From NCBI RefSeq assembly GCF_030406325.1, contig NZ_JAUEQY010000037.1, positions 1 to 64,000 of the forward strand: a stretch of 64,000 nt of DNA. Reading direction: 5' to 3'. The notes below the pieces were generated by a model, which searched no databases, was not told the origin of the DNA, and saw only the letters and a program-made list of their open reading frames with translations. Position numbers and translations under genes: made by a program. Within the stretch, counting starts at the first letter, position 1, and the number at the start of each line of letters is the position of its first letter. Below are positions 55,424 through 64,000 of the stretch, one piece after another. Origin of the DNA: Actinomadura sp. DC4 (lineage in GTDB: Bacteria > Actinomycetota > Actinomycetes > Streptosporangiales > Streptosporangiaceae).

Positions 55424-56416
55424 TCAGGCGCGAGGCGGGCTTCGCCGGGCCGAGGACATGAGCCGGCCGGCGAGTTCCACGACGAGGTCGCGGAGTTCGT
55501 CCGGCCGCTCGATGACGAACGGCAGGTCGAGTGAGGCGAGCACGCCCGGCAGCCAGTCGAGCCGTTCGGCGCGGATCTCGACGCGGGACCACTGCCCGGT
55601 GCCGGCATCGGCGTCCGGCGGCTCCTTTACGACCGCGACGCTCGCCGGAAGCCGGGTGCGGATCTGCTCGGCCGTCCCCTGAACCCGCAGAGTCACCTCG
55701 TGCCGGTACGGGGCGGTGGCGAGCCCGGTCAGGACGCGCTCCGCCGGATCGAGTCCGGCGGGCGGCTCGAACGATCCGGGCAGAGCCCTCGTACCGGTGA
55801 TGCGATCCAGCCGGAACGTCCGGTCCTCACCGGCCGCGGGATCCGCGCCCGTCACGTACCACCTGCCCGAGTGGGCGACGAGCCCGTACGGGTGCAGCGT
55901 GCGTTCGCTGCGACGGCCGTCGGCGGCGGTGTAACGGATCGAGATCGGCCGGTGATGGCGCACCGCGTCGGCGATCGAGAGCAGCACCGCGGTGTCCGGG
56001 ACGGCCGGTCGGCCGGCCGGAGCGGTGAAGGCGAGGGAGTCGAGTACGGCGTCGAGTCTGTGGCGGAGCCGCTCGGGCAGTACCCGCCGGATCTTGGCCG
56101 CCGCCGTCTCGCTCGCCGTTCCGGTGGCCGTCATCAGGCCGGCTCGCTCTCCCGCGACCAGGCCGAGCAGCACGGCGAGCGCCTCGTCGTCGCTCAGCAT
56201 GAGCGGCGGCATACGGTAACCGGCGGCGAGCCGGTAACCGCCATAGCGGCCCCGCACCGACTCGACGGGTACGTCGAGGTCCATGAGGTGGTCGACGTAC
56301 CGCCGCACCGTGCGCTCGTCGACGCCGAGCCGGTCGGCGAGTTCGGCCACCGTGCGGATGCCGCCCGACTGCAGGAGCTCCAGCAGGATGAGGACGCGAG
56401 CGACAGGTCGGGACAT
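55424..56416 (-). CDS. WYL-domain transcriptional regulator (YafY-like)
   Basis: The product has 330 aa. The N-terminal winged HTH is RVLILLELLQSGGIRTVAEL plus GVDERTVRRYVDHL, followed by RYGGYRLAAGYRMPPLMLSD. The WYL ligand domain has ISIRYTAADGRRSERTLHPY and SGRWYVTGADPA. WYL proteins sense nucleic acids or small ligands. Divergent from the VOC gene (92-bp spacer), which it may control. Confidence 0.92.
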   Translation of the reverse strand: MSRPVARVLILLELLQSGGIRTVAELADRLGVDERTVRRYVDHLMDLDVPVESVRGRYGGYRLAAGYRMPPLMLSDDEALAVLLGLVAGERAGLMTATGTASETAAAKIRRVLPERLRHRLDAVLDSLAFTAPAGRPAVPDTAVLLSIADAVRHHRPISIRYTAADGRRSERTLHPYGLVAHSGRWYVTGADPAAGEDRTFRLDRITGTRALPGSFEPPAGLDPAERVLTGLATAPYRHEVTLRVQGTAEQIRTRLPASVAVVKEPPDADAGTGQWSRVEIRAERLDWLPGVLASLDLPFVIERPDELRDLVVELAGRLMSSARRSPPRA

Positions 56417-56508
56417 GGTGGAAAGTCTCTCGCGAATACCGGGCGGATTCTGCCCGGTATTCGTCCTAGCGTGAGGTCACAAGCACCGACCCCGGCCAGG
56501 AGAGCACC

Positions 56509-56937
56509 ATGAACCTCGTCTCGATCCGCATCATCACGGCCGACGTCGCCCGCCTCGTGGACTTCTACGAACGCGCCACCGGAACCCGGGCTAACCGCTC
56601 AGGCGATGACTTCGCCGAACTCCACACCGCCTCGGCCACCCTCGCGATCGGCAGCACCCGCACCGTGCCGCTGTTCGCGCCCGGCAGCGCCGATCCGGCC
56701 CAGAACCGCAGCGTCATCATCGAGTTCCTCGTCGACGACGTCGACGGCGTGCACGAGAGGCTGACCGGTTTCGTGGAGGACTTCGTCAACGAGCCCACCA
56801 CCATGCCCTGGGGAAACCGCGCGCTGCTGTTCCGCGACCCCGACGGCAACCTCGTCAACTTCTTCACTCCCGTCACCCCGGCCGCCGTCGAGAAGTTCGC
56901 CGCGCGGCGGGCCGGCGCCGCCGGTCAGCCCGGGTAG
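56509..56937 (+). CDS. VOC (glyoxalase-fold) protein
   Basis: The product has 142 aa. ITADVARLVDFYERATG opens the first beta-alpha-beta module, and FRDPDGNLVNFF closes the second, as in many VOC proteins of unknown substrate. CCAGGAG precedes the ATG. TAGCGT near 56467 may be the promoter -10. The stop overlaps the convergent hydrolase gene by 13 bp. Confidence 0.9.
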   Translation: MNLVSIRIITADVARLVDFYERATGTRANRSGDDFAELHTASATLAIGSTRTVPLFAPGSADPAQNRSVIIEFLVDDVDGVHERLTGFVEDFVNEPTTMPWGNRALLFRDPDGNLVNFFTPVTPAAVEKFAARRAGAAGQPG

Positions 56938-59900
56938 GCGGTCAGTTCGACCACTCGTGAGTAGTCGCCGCTGTTCGACGCCGTGACGGACAGGCGTACC
57001 GCCGTCGCCGTCACGGCGTCGAACGACACGCTCATGTGCCCGGCCTCGTTGCCGCGGATCCGCCCCGCGGTGCGCCACCGCCCGTCGACGAGCGCCTGGA
57101 CGTCCGCGTCGCGCAGCCCGTACCGGGCGGCCGGGTACTGCGCCGAGTCCAGCGTGTCGACGTCCACCCGCCCGATCCGGGCGGGCGCCGCGAGCGCCAC
57201 CTGCAACGTGTCGGGGAAGGCGTCGATCGTGTCGTCGTTCCAGCCGTTCCCGGCCGCCCACCGGTCCGAGCCCGCATCCCCGTCGATCACCGACTCGGCC
57301 GGATAGCCCGGATGGGTCGACGACGCGGTGACCGTACCGAACCGGGTCGCCGGGGCGACGGTGACCGGGATCGCTTCGCGGAGGTCGCCTGCGCCGGCCG
57401 TGAGGGTGACCGTGGACGGGATCCGGGCGCCGTCCGGGGCGGTGACGCGCAACGGCACGCCGACCGAGCCGTTCCGCCCGACCGTCACCGCCGTGGTGGC
57501 CGGCGACACGCTCAGCCCGCCGTCCACCGCCGCCGTGACGGTGACCGGCCCGGAACCGCCGCCGAACCGCCGTACGGTCACCGCGGCCGTGACGGTCTGC
57601 CCCGGCGCCACGCCGACCGTACGCGGCACCGTCAACGCGACCACGCCCTGCGGTCCCGCCGAGCGCAGCGCGACGGCCGACCGTACGCTCGGGCGCAGCG
57701 TGACCGGGCCGAGCAGTCCGGACGGGCGACTGTCGCCGTGGGCGTTGGCGAGCGTGTTCGTGACGGTGACCGCGACGTCGTTGCGGCCGGCGTGCAGGGC
57801 GGCGGTCACGTCGAGCCGGTACGGCGGCCACAGCAGCGGGCCGAACGCGTGGCCGTTGACACTCACCTCCGCCACGTCGCGGACGCCGCCCAGGTCGAGG
57901 GTCCAGCGGTGCCCCGCGAGCCGCGCCGGGGTCACGTCGACGCCGCGCCCGTAGGTGGCACTGCCCGAGTACGCCGGGTCGGTCGCCGTCCACGAACCGA
58001 GCGGGCCGGTCGTGGTCGCCGGGCCGAGCGTTCTCCTCCAGTCACCGCCGAGGGCGATCGGCGTGAGCGGGTCGGCCACGCGTACGGTCCGGGCGAAGTA
58101 GCGGCCTCCCGCCGTGGCGACGAGCGGGTGGTCGCCCGGCACGGTCGCGGTGACGTCCGCCGTGACCGTGTTCCCGTGCGCCTGCACCGTGCCCGGCTCG
58201 AGCCCGTCCCGGTCCCCGCCGTCGACGAGGTGCGCGGCCGCGGGCGTGCCCCGGCGGAACATCACGATCGACGTCTCGTACGGGTCGAGCCGCAGCGGCA
58301 CCGTCGTGGCGTGGCCGTCGGCCTCGAACTGCGGCGCGACCGCCGTGCCGCCGGTCCGCGGGTCCCAGATCTGCGGCGTGCCGGCGACCGGGAGACGCGC
58401 GCTCGTACGTACGGTGTCGCCGCCCTCGTTGTTGATCATGAAGGCGACGTCGCCGTCGCTGTAGAGGCGCAGGACGCGTACGTGCGGCTCGCTCGGTGTC
58501 AGGGTGGCCGCCGCCACGTCCCTGGTCGCACCGCCCAGGCCGCCGGTGCCGGCGATCCGGACCGCCCGGCCGGCACCGTACTCGTGCCGGGACGGTTGCG
58601 CCCCGAACAGCACGCCCAGCGCGGACCGCAGCTCGGCGTCGTGCCCGTCGGTCTCCTCGGAAGGCAGGGATCCGACGGCGACGAGCGTCCCGCCGGAGCG
58701 TACGAACCCGGTGAGCGTACGGACGGCCGCCAGCGCGAGGGTCGGCGTCTGCGGCAGCACCGCGAACCGGTAGCGCTGCTCCCCGACCTGCAACGCGCCA
58801 CCCCGTACCCGGGCCGGCGCGCGTACCGCCGGGTCACCGGACAGCGCGCCCTCGTCCAGCAGGTCGAAGTCGACCTGGGAGTCCTCCAGCGCGTCGTTCG
58901 CGGCGGTGAACGCGGTGTCGATGCCGGCGGCCTGCGGGGTGTGCTGCCAGGCGGCCGCCGCGCCGGACGGATCGATCAGCGCCGTCCGCGCCCGTGCCCG
59001 CCCCCGCGCGATCTGCATGACCCGCCCGGTCCAGGCCGTCAGCTGCGCGGCATCGTGCCACCAGGGGTTCTCGCTCTGGAACGGCGGCGGGTAGACGACG
59101 TTCGCCGGGTCGGTCCACATGGCGTGGTAGACGTCGAGGCTGATCCCGCGTACGGCGAAGGCGCCGATCAGCGAGCGCATGAAGTCCGGAGTGATCCACC
59201 AGCCCATCGCGCCGAAGTTCTCCAGCAGCACCTGCCGCTGCCCGTTCTGGTGCGCGACGCTCGCCGGCCAGCGCGGCAGCATCGTCCGGCCGCCCTGGGC
59301 GTACTGGTCGAACACGACGTCGGTCCCCGGGGCCTGCGCCCATTGATTGTCCTTGAGGATGTTCCCGCTCACCTCGAGCTGGCCCGCGGGCCCGAACTCG
59401 TCGTGCAGCGGGTTGGAGATGTAGCCGACGTGGTGCCGGTCCATCCACGTCGCCTGCTGGTGGTAGTACGCCTCGGCGAAACGGTCCGAGACGGCGCGCC
59501 AGTATTCGCCGCGCAGGGTCCGGCCCGTACGGCCCAGGTCGTCGAAGACACCGGTCAGCGCCAGGCCGGGTGAGGTGCCCAGCGTCTTCAGCGCCTTGGG
59601 CAGCGACGGTGACCAGGGCGTACCGGTGAGCGTCGGCTCGTCGTCCCAGAACCCGCGGATCACCGTGCCGAACGCGTCCGGGAAGCGCCGGTAGTACTCA
59701 CCGGGAACGGCGTCCATGAAGCGTGCGACGGCCTCGTCGCTCATCAGGTCGAGGTACGTACCGCCGGCAGGTGCCGCGGTGAACGTGTCGATGGTCCAGG
59801 TTCCGGCCGGCACCTGCCAGCTCCCGCCCGCCGTCGCCGTCGCGGTCAGGTCGACCAGCCCGCCGCCGTCGGCCGATCCGGCGGGCCGGGCGGACGCGCC

Positions 59901-60956
59901 GACCGGCGCGGCGCCCGGATGCGGCCGGAAGTCCTCCAGCGCGGCCGCGTCGTCGAAGGTCTGCCGGTAAAGCGTCGTGCCGTCCGGCGCGGACACCCGC
60001 AGGTCGTCATAGCTCGATCGCTGGGTGGCCACGGCCCGTACGCCGACCGTGCCCGTCGCGTACGTGGCATCGGTGACGCTCGACCGCCGCGTACCGTCGA
60101 TTTCGGTGGTGATCGTGTCGGCCCGTACGTCGACGCCGATCTCGTGCTCGGCGCTCGCGTCGAAGCCGGGAATCGCCGGCGAGGCCGCGATCCGCTCGAA
60201 CGCGCCGGCCACCTGGCGGTACACGATGACCGAGCCGTCCTGGTCGGTGTCGACCAGGTAGCCGTCGTCCTCGTCCTTCGCGCGCACGACGATGCCCGCG
60301 GCGCCGTCCTGGCCGCGGCGGTGCGCGGTGATCGTGTAGTCGCCCCAGTCGCCACCCTGCCTCAGGACGCGGACGCCCTGCAGCGAGGCCGCGTCCACGA
60401 CGAGGCGTCCGTCCGCGACGTCGAGCCCGGAGTCCGCGAGGGGGACCGTGGCCGGTCCGGTGACGGTGCGCTGATGGCGCGACAGGGTCTGCGCGGTCAG
60501 CTCCGGATGCGGTTCGTAGGTCCGCCCGCCGACGGTGCCGCCGGACGCGACGAGGCCCGCGGCCCGGCCGGACGGGAAGTAGTCGTCGTTGAACAGCCAG
60601 ACCCGCATTCCGGTGGCCTTCGCCTCGGCCAGCGCGTGCCCGACGACGTCGAACCAGCCCGCGCTGAGGAACGCCGGCTTCAGCGCGGACGTCTGGAACG
60701 GGAAGATCACCGCGTTCTGCACGCCGCGCTGACGCAGGTCGGCCAGCTGCCGGTCGATGAGATCGTCCGTGACCGTGCCGTTCCAGAACCAGAGCACGGT
60801 CGGCCGGCTGTCCTTCGGCGGGTTCGCGAACGCGGCCGGGTCGAACCCGTGCGTCCGGCCTGCCGCGGATGGCGCCTGGGCGGTCACGGGCGCCGGCAGC
60901 AGCATCGTCGTCGCCAGCACCGCCGCGATGAGTACCCGGAGTCTCCTGCGCCGCAT
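56925..60956 (-). CDS. Large secreted GH106-like glycoside hydrolase with F5/8 domain
   Basis: The product has 1,343 aa with a signal peptide to ~27. The catalytic part starts SRPTVLWFWNGTVTDDLIDR, and RGFWDDEPTL lies at about 430. A LamG-like insert (~170-345) has LVDTDQDGSVIVYRQ and SYDDLRVSAPDGTTLYRQ. A beta-sandwich (VSVNGHAFGPLLWPPYRLDV) is at ~1020, then a NEW3-like domain. A C-terminal discoidin/F5-8 domain (~1205-1343) has VTASSTHPGYPAESVIDGD. This matches alpha-L-rhamnosidase-like GH106 proteins, but the substrate is uncertain. GCAGGAG before ATG 60956 sets the start. It probably releases deoxy-sugars from plant or bacterial glycans. Confidence 0.78.
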   Translation of the reverse strand: MRRRRLRVLIAAVLATTMLLPAPVTAQAPSAAGRTHGFDPAAFANPPKDSRPTVLWFWNGTVTDDLIDRQLADLRQRGVQNAVIFPFQTSALKPAFLSAGWFDVVGHALAEAKATGMRVWLFNDDYFPSGRAAGLVASGGTVGGRTYEPHPELTAQTLSRHQRTVTGPATVPLADSGLDVADGRLVVDAASLQGVRVLRQGGDWGDYTITAHRRGQDGAAGIVVRAKDEDDGYLVDTDQDGSVIVYRQVAGAFERIAASPAIPGFDASAEHEIGVDVRADTITTEIDGTRRSSVTDATYATGTVGVRAVATQRSSYDDLRVSAPDGTTLYRQTFDDAAALEDFRPHPGAAPVGASARPAGSADGGGLVDLTATATAGGSWQVPAGTWTIDTFTAAPAGGTYLDLMSDEAVARFMDAVPGEYYRRFPDAFGTVIRGFWDDEPTLTGTPWSPSLPKALKTLGTSPGLALTGVFDDLGRTGRTLRGEYWRAVSDRFAEAYYHQQATWMDRHHVGYISNPLHDEFGPAGQLEVSGNILKDNQWAQAPGTDVVFDQYAQGGRTMLPRWPASVAHQNGQRQVLLENFGAMGWWITPDFMRSLIGAFAVRGISLDVYHAMWTDPANVVYPPPFQSENPWWHDAAQLTAWTGRVMQIARGRARARTALIDPSGAAAAWQHTPQAAGIDTAFTAANDALEDSQVDFDLLDEGALSGDPAVRAPARVRGGALQVGEQRYRFAVLPQTPTLALAAVRTLTGFVRSGGTLVAVGSLPSEETDGHDAELRSALGVLFGAQPSRHEYGAGRAVRIAGTGGLGGATRDVAAATLTPSEPHVRVLRLYSDGDVAFMINNEGGDTVRTSARLPVAGTPQIWDPRTGGTAVAPQFEADGHATTVPLRLDPYETSIVMFRRGTPAAAHLVDGGDRDGLEPGTVQAHGNTVTADVTATVPGDHPLVATAGGRYFARTVRVADPLTPIALGGDWRRTLGPATTTGPLGSWTATDPAYSGSATYGRGVDVTPARLAGHRWTLDLGGVRDVAEVSVNGHAFGPLLWPPYRLDVTAALHAGRNDVAVTVTNTLANAHGDSRPSGLLGPVTLRPSVRSAVALRSAGPQGVVALTVPRTVGVAPGQTVTAAVTVRRFGGGSGPVTVTAAVDGGLSVSPATTAVTVGRNGSVGVPLRVTAPDGARIPSTVTLTAGAGDLREAIPVTVAPATRFGTVTASSTHPGYPAESVIDGDAGSDRWAAGNGWNDDTIDAFPDTLQVALAAPARIGRVDVDTLDSAQYPAARYGLRDADVQALVDGRWRTAGRIRGNEAGHMSVSFDAVTATAVRLSVTASNSGDYSRVVELTAYPG

Positions 60957-61054
60957 CAGTGCTCCTGCCCCTCGCCACGATCAATCGCTCGAACGGACGC
61001 CGACGGCTCGCCTCATGATGCTGCGCCGTGGTCTGACGCTTTGCAACGTCCCAA

Positions 61055-61075
61055 GATCACACACTTTGCGTGATC
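61055..61075. promoter_or_regulatory. Operator-like palindrome between hydrolase and sensor kinase
   Basis: GATCAC-N9-GTGATC lies 98 bp upstream of the hydrolase start, in the 151-bp divergent region. It is the sort of site bound by LacI/GntR-like sugar regulators. Confidence 0.45.
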
Positions 61076-61096
61076 AGTTGATTTCGGCAGGTCAGG

Positions 61097-61102
61097 TACA
61101 CT
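61097..61102 (+). promoter_or_regulatory. Possible -10 of a leaderless sensor-kinase transcript
   Basis: TACACT ends five bases before ATG 61108 and there is no ribosome-binding site in between. This is the usual look of actinobacterial leaderless genes. No convincing -35 is seen. Confidence 0.4.
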
Positions 61103-61107
61103 CAGCT

Positions 61108-62907
61108 ATGCCCGCAGGTCTGCTGCCGTTGGTGCAGCGCTGGAGGCGTCCACCTCTCGCACTGGGAGTCCTGGCGGCCGTCGTGTGCGTGGCGGCGGAG
61201 ACGCTCCTCGCTGATCTCCTCAAGCAGATCACGCCCGAACGCTCCCTGGGGATCCTCTATCTCCTGGGCATCGTGATCGTCGCGTCCGTATGGGGCCTCT
61301 GGCTCGGCATGGCGACCGCGATGATCAGCACCCTGGCCTTCGACTACTTCCTCATCCCGCCGATCGGCAGCCTGACGCTCGACAAGGCCGAGGACTGGAC
61401 GGTGTTCGCGATCTTCATCGCCGTCACGCTACTGGCCGGTTCGATCTCCAAGCTGGCCAGGTCACTGGCCGCCGAGGCCGACGCGCGTGAGGAGGCCGAC
61501 CTCTCCGCCGAACTGGCCCGCATCCTCCTGCACGCGCCGGACCTGTCGACCGCGCAGCCGGCGGCCGCGCGGCATCTCGCGGAGGCGCTCGAGCTGACGT
61601 CCGCCGCGATCAAGCTCGGCCCGCTCCCCGATGACGAGCACCGGGTGGCGTTTCCGCTGCACGGCGATGGGGTCCGGATCGGCGCGTTGCTCGTTCCCCC
61701 GGACCTGCCGCGGCCGACCCAGCGACGCCTGCGGGATCGCGTGGTGCCCTCCATGGAGGTGCTGCTGCAGGCGGCGCGGGAGCGCCAGCGGGTCGCGGAC
61801 GAGCAAGCGGCGCTGCGCCGCCTGGCGACACTCGTCGCGCACGGCGCGCCGCCGAGCGAGATCTTCGGCGCGGTCGCACGTGAGGTGGGACAGATCCTGC
61901 CCGCACCGCACGCGGCGGTGATCCGCTATGAGCCCGATGACGTCACCGCGATCATGGTAGGCACCTGGAAGACCGCCATGACGCCCCTCGGCTCACGCTG
62001 GCCGCTGGAGAAAGGAAGTCCCGCGGAAGCGGTCGCACGGACGAAGGCACCGAGTCGCGTCGACGGTATCCAGGCCACCGTGGGCACCGGCAGGCTCCTC
62101 ACGACGCTGCGCGAAATGGGCATCACCTCCGCCATCGGCTGTCCCGTCACCGTCGGCGGGCGCGTATGGGGCGCGGTGATCGCCGCGTCGACGTCCACGC
62201 CGCTGCCCCAGGACACCGAGAAGCGTCTGCTCGACTTCACCGACCTTCTGGTCGCCGCCATCGCGAACGCCGAGGACCGCGGCAAGCTCCAGGCCTCACG
62301 GGCCCGGGTCGTCGCCGCCGCCGACGCGACCCGCCGTTTCATCGAACGCGACCTGCACGACGGGACCCAGCAGCGCCTGGTCTCGCTCATGCTCCACCTG
62401 CGTGCGGTGGAAAGCACACTGCCGGCCGAGCTGGCGGAGTTCAGGGGGCTGCTGTCCCACACGACTCAGACTCTGGACGAGGCCCTCGAGGACCTGCGGG
62501 GAATCGCCCGCGGCCTTCTTCCGGCACTCCTGTCCAGGGCGGGCATCGAGCCCGCGCTCCGGGCGCTCGCGCGCTGTTCGACCGTCCCCGTCGAGCTCGA
62601 CCTGCGTACCGGCGAACTGGCGGAGCATCTCGAGGTGACCGTCTATCGCATCGTGGCCGAGGCACTGACGAACGCGGCCCAGCACGCCGACGCGTCCGTG
62701 GTGCACGTCGACCTCGCCGCCGACGAGACCACCGCCAGGCTCTCGATCCGCGACGACGGCAGGGGAGGAGCCGATCCGGACCGCGGACGCGGGCTCATCG
62801 GCATCCGCGACCGCGTCGAGGCACTCGGCGGCAGGCTGGAGATCGCGAGCCCGGCGGGAGGTGGCACGTCGCTGCTGGTCGAGATCCCGATCGCCGGCGA
62901 TCGATGA
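61108..62907 (+). CDS. Sensor histidine kinase with KdpD-like DUF4118 and GAF domains
   Basis: The product has 599 aa. Four closely spaced helices in ~18-105 (LALGVLAAVVCVAAETLLAD, LGILYLLGIVIVASVWGLWL) match DUF4118. A GAF domain follows (~235-395, VRYEP-like VIRYEPDDVTAI). HisKA_3 has ERDLHDGTQQRLVSLMLHLR with phospho-acceptor His417, and the HATPase has VAEALTNAAQHADAS and IRDDGRGGADPDRGRGLIGI. It is a NarX/DesK-type kinase. No response regulator lies beside it, so its partner is elsewhere. Confidence 0.92.
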   Translation: MPAGLLPLVQRWRRPPLALGVLAAVVCVAAETLLADLLKQITPERSLGILYLLGIVIVASVWGLWLGMATAMISTLAFDYFLIPPIGSLTLDKAEDWTVFAIFIAVTLLAGSISKLARSLAAEADAREEADLSAELARILLHAPDLSTAQPAAARHLAEALELTSAAIKLGPLPDDEHRVAFPLHGDGVRIGALLVPPDLPRPTQRRLRDRVVPSMEVLLQAARERQRVADEQAALRRLATLVAHGAPPSEIFGAVAREVGQILPAPHAAVIRYEPDDVTAIMVGTWKTAMTPLGSRWPLEKGSPAEAVARTKAPSRVDGIQATVGTGRLLTTLREMGITSAIGCPVTVGGRVWGAVIAASTSTPLPQDTEKRLLDFTDLLVAAIANAEDRGKLQASRARVVAAADATRRFIERDLHDGTQQRLVSLMLHLRAVESTLPAELAEFRGLLSHTTQTLDEALEDLRGIARGLLPALLSRAGIEPALRALARCSTVPVELDLRTGELAEHLEVTVYRIVAEALTNAAQHADASVVHVDLAADETTARLSIRDDGRGGADPDRGRGLIGIRDRVEALGGRLEIASPAGGGTSLLVEIPIAGDR

Positions 62908-62994
62908 CACCCCTCGCCGGTTCGGCGGCGTATATCGCGGGCGTATCGAGAATCGAATACGCCACCGTGACGGTCGTTCCGCTTCCATGACGGC

Positions 62995-63720
62995 ATGGAC
63001 CACAGCGCATCACCGTCAGCCTCAGCCCGCCGTACGCGCAGGATCGTGATCGCCGGCCTGGTGATCCTGGGTGTGGCGATCGCCGCTTTCGGCCCGGTCG
63101 GCGCGGTACTGAGGATCTTGTCCATGCCGGTGCGCGCGCCGGGGTGGTACGTCTGGGTCGGTACGTTCAACGGCGTGGCGCTCATCACGGTGGCCGCGCT
63201 GCCGTTGGCCGCGTTGGCGGTGTGGGCGCTGGCACGCCGCCGGAGTGTCACCGGCACCACGCCGGCATGGGCGTGGCGGAGGTCGCTGGCCGAGGTCGGC
63301 ATCGTCTACGGGACGGTGCCATGGGTCTGGATGATCCTGCTGCCGGGCGACGAGGCCGGCGCCGTCGTAAGCCCGGTACCGCTGCGGGACCTGCTCACGA
63401 TGGACACGGGCCAGGTCGTCGGCAACCTGCTGGTGTTCGCGGCGCTGGGGTTCCTCGCCCCGGTGCGGTCCTCCGCGCTGGCATCGGTGACGCGGATCCT
63501 GGCACTCGGGGCGGGCTGTTCGGTCCTGGTCGAGACCGCGCAGTACGTCCTTCGGCTGGACCGGGTGTCCTCTGTGGACGACGTACTGCTCAACACCGCC
63601 GGCGCCGGTCTGGCCGCGCTGGCCTCACACCGCTGGTGGCGCGCGGCCCCGGCATCAGGACGCCGTACGCAGGCCGGCTGCGAAGTGCAGGAGACGAAGG
63701 CCGTCACCCGTCAGGACTGA
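62995..63720 (+). CDS. VanZ-family membrane protein
   Basis: The product has 241 aa with about five helices. The family core is in the C-terminal half: GQVVGNLLVFAALGFLAPVR, then CSVLVETAQYVLRLDRVSSV and DDVLLNTAGAGLAALA. VanZ-like proteins modulate glycopeptide or cell-wall stress resistance in some bacteria, but most have unknown roles. ATG 62995 was chosen; the spacer to the kinase is 87 bp. Confidence 0.88.
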   Translation: MDHSASPSASARRTRRIVIAGLVILGVAIAAFGPVGAVLRILSMPVRAPGWYVWVGTFNGVALITVAALPLAALAVWALARRRSVTGTTPAWAWRRSLAEVGIVYGTVPWVWMILLPGDEAGAVVSPVPLRDLLTMDTGQVVGNLLVFAALGFLAPVRSSALASVTRILALGAGCSVLVETAQYVLRLDRVSSVDDVLLNTAGAGLAALASHRWWRAAPASGRRTQAGCEVQETKAVTRQD

Positions 63721-64000
63721 CGCGCTCACGCCGCTTGCGGACCATTCGTATCATCCGCAATCCGATCAGCACGAGCACGATCAGGAACACGACGACGAGG
63801 GCCGGGACCAGGAGCGCGACGAGGCTCATCACGAGTGACATCGTGTCCTCCGCCGCGCTCACGAAGGGCGTTCCGACGCCGACCGTGCTCACGTTGATGA
63901 CGGGACGCGCGCCGGCCTTGGTGACGTGCACGCAGAACGCGACGGCGACGCCGAGCACCCAGCCCACCCAGGGATGACCGGTCATCCACCCGGAGTGGTC
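63704..64000 (-). CDS. DUF4126 family membrane protein (5' truncated)
   Basis: The frame is open across the right edge, so only the C-terminal ~98 residues are seen. HPWVGWVLGVAVAFCVHVTK and AGARPVINVSTVGVGTPFVS, a last helix (LVALLVPALVVVFLIVLVLI) and a basic tail match the end of DUF4126 proteins. It overlaps the VanZ gene tail to tail by 17 bp. Function unknown. Confidence 0.8.
   Translation of the reverse strand, partial: DHSGWMTGHPWVGWVLGVAVAFCVHVTKAGARPVINVSTVGVGTPFVSAAEDTMSLVMSLVALLVPALVVVFLIVLVLIGLRMIRMVRKRRERVSPDG

Overview
The window is high-GC actinomycete chromosome. The evidence is pervasive G/C third positions, GTG starts, a chaplin, Tat- and LPxTG-type surface proteins and LuxR/DevR-type regulation. 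The chaplin implies an aerial-hyphae-forming, sporulating genus. The exact genus cannot be read from the sequence; a relative of Actinomadura or Actinoallomurus is only a guess. I saw no rRNA, tRNA, CRISPR, transposase or phage gene.

Positions 1-11,400 form a dormancy/redox island of the DosR type: a DevR-like response regulator (cut by the left edge), a tandem universal stress protein, an Acg-like nitroreductase, an ABC-2 exporter, an acetyl-CoA hydrolase/CoA-transferase, pyruvate formate-lyase with its activase, and a PNPOx-fold flavoprotein. Embedded in it are two wrecked loci: a chimeric flavin-reductase/CBS-BON ORF, and a P-type ATPase plus hemerythrin remnant with internal deletions. 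GGGAC-N4-GTCCC-like boxes lie 60-66 bp before several of these starts.

Positions 11,400-21,000 carry exported and uptake functions: a penicillin-binding/beta-lactamase-fold protein, an EamA transporter, an SGNH hydrolase, two tandem near-copies of a cysteine-paired secreted protein, an EfeM-EfeB (DyP peroxidase) iron pair without EfeU, and a short chaplin.

Positions 21,200-35,700 form a surface-polysaccharide locus: TylF-like and FkbM methyltransferases, a BY-kinase/Wzz-like protein whose Walker A lysine and Walker B aspartate are lost, a WecA-like initiating transferase, a secreted beta-helix protein, GT4 and GT2 glycosyltransferases, an AsnB amidotransferase, a Wzx-like flippase, a Wzy-like ligase/polymerase and a sugar-nucleotide epimerase.

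Positions 35,700-48,000 form a surface-adhesin cluster. It has a DUF11 membrane-anchored protein, a 180-aa secreted protein, a 3,037-aa lectin/FN3/DUF11-repeat protein whose last ~128 residues are homologous to that small protein, and a DUF916-like membrane protein. It resembles the WxL/DUF916 surface system of Firmicutes without WxL tryptophans and is my main candidate for an undescribed system. A histidine-rich LPFTG protein follows.

Positions 48,000-64,000 are more ordinary. They hold a hydrolase-LuxR fusion, a hotdog-like protein, two luciferase-like monooxygenases, a methionine ABC importer (metQNI) behind a Cys-Cys leader peptide, a WYL regulator with a VOC protein, a large secreted GH106-like enzyme, a sensor kinase, a VanZ protein and a DUF4126 protein cut by the right edge.
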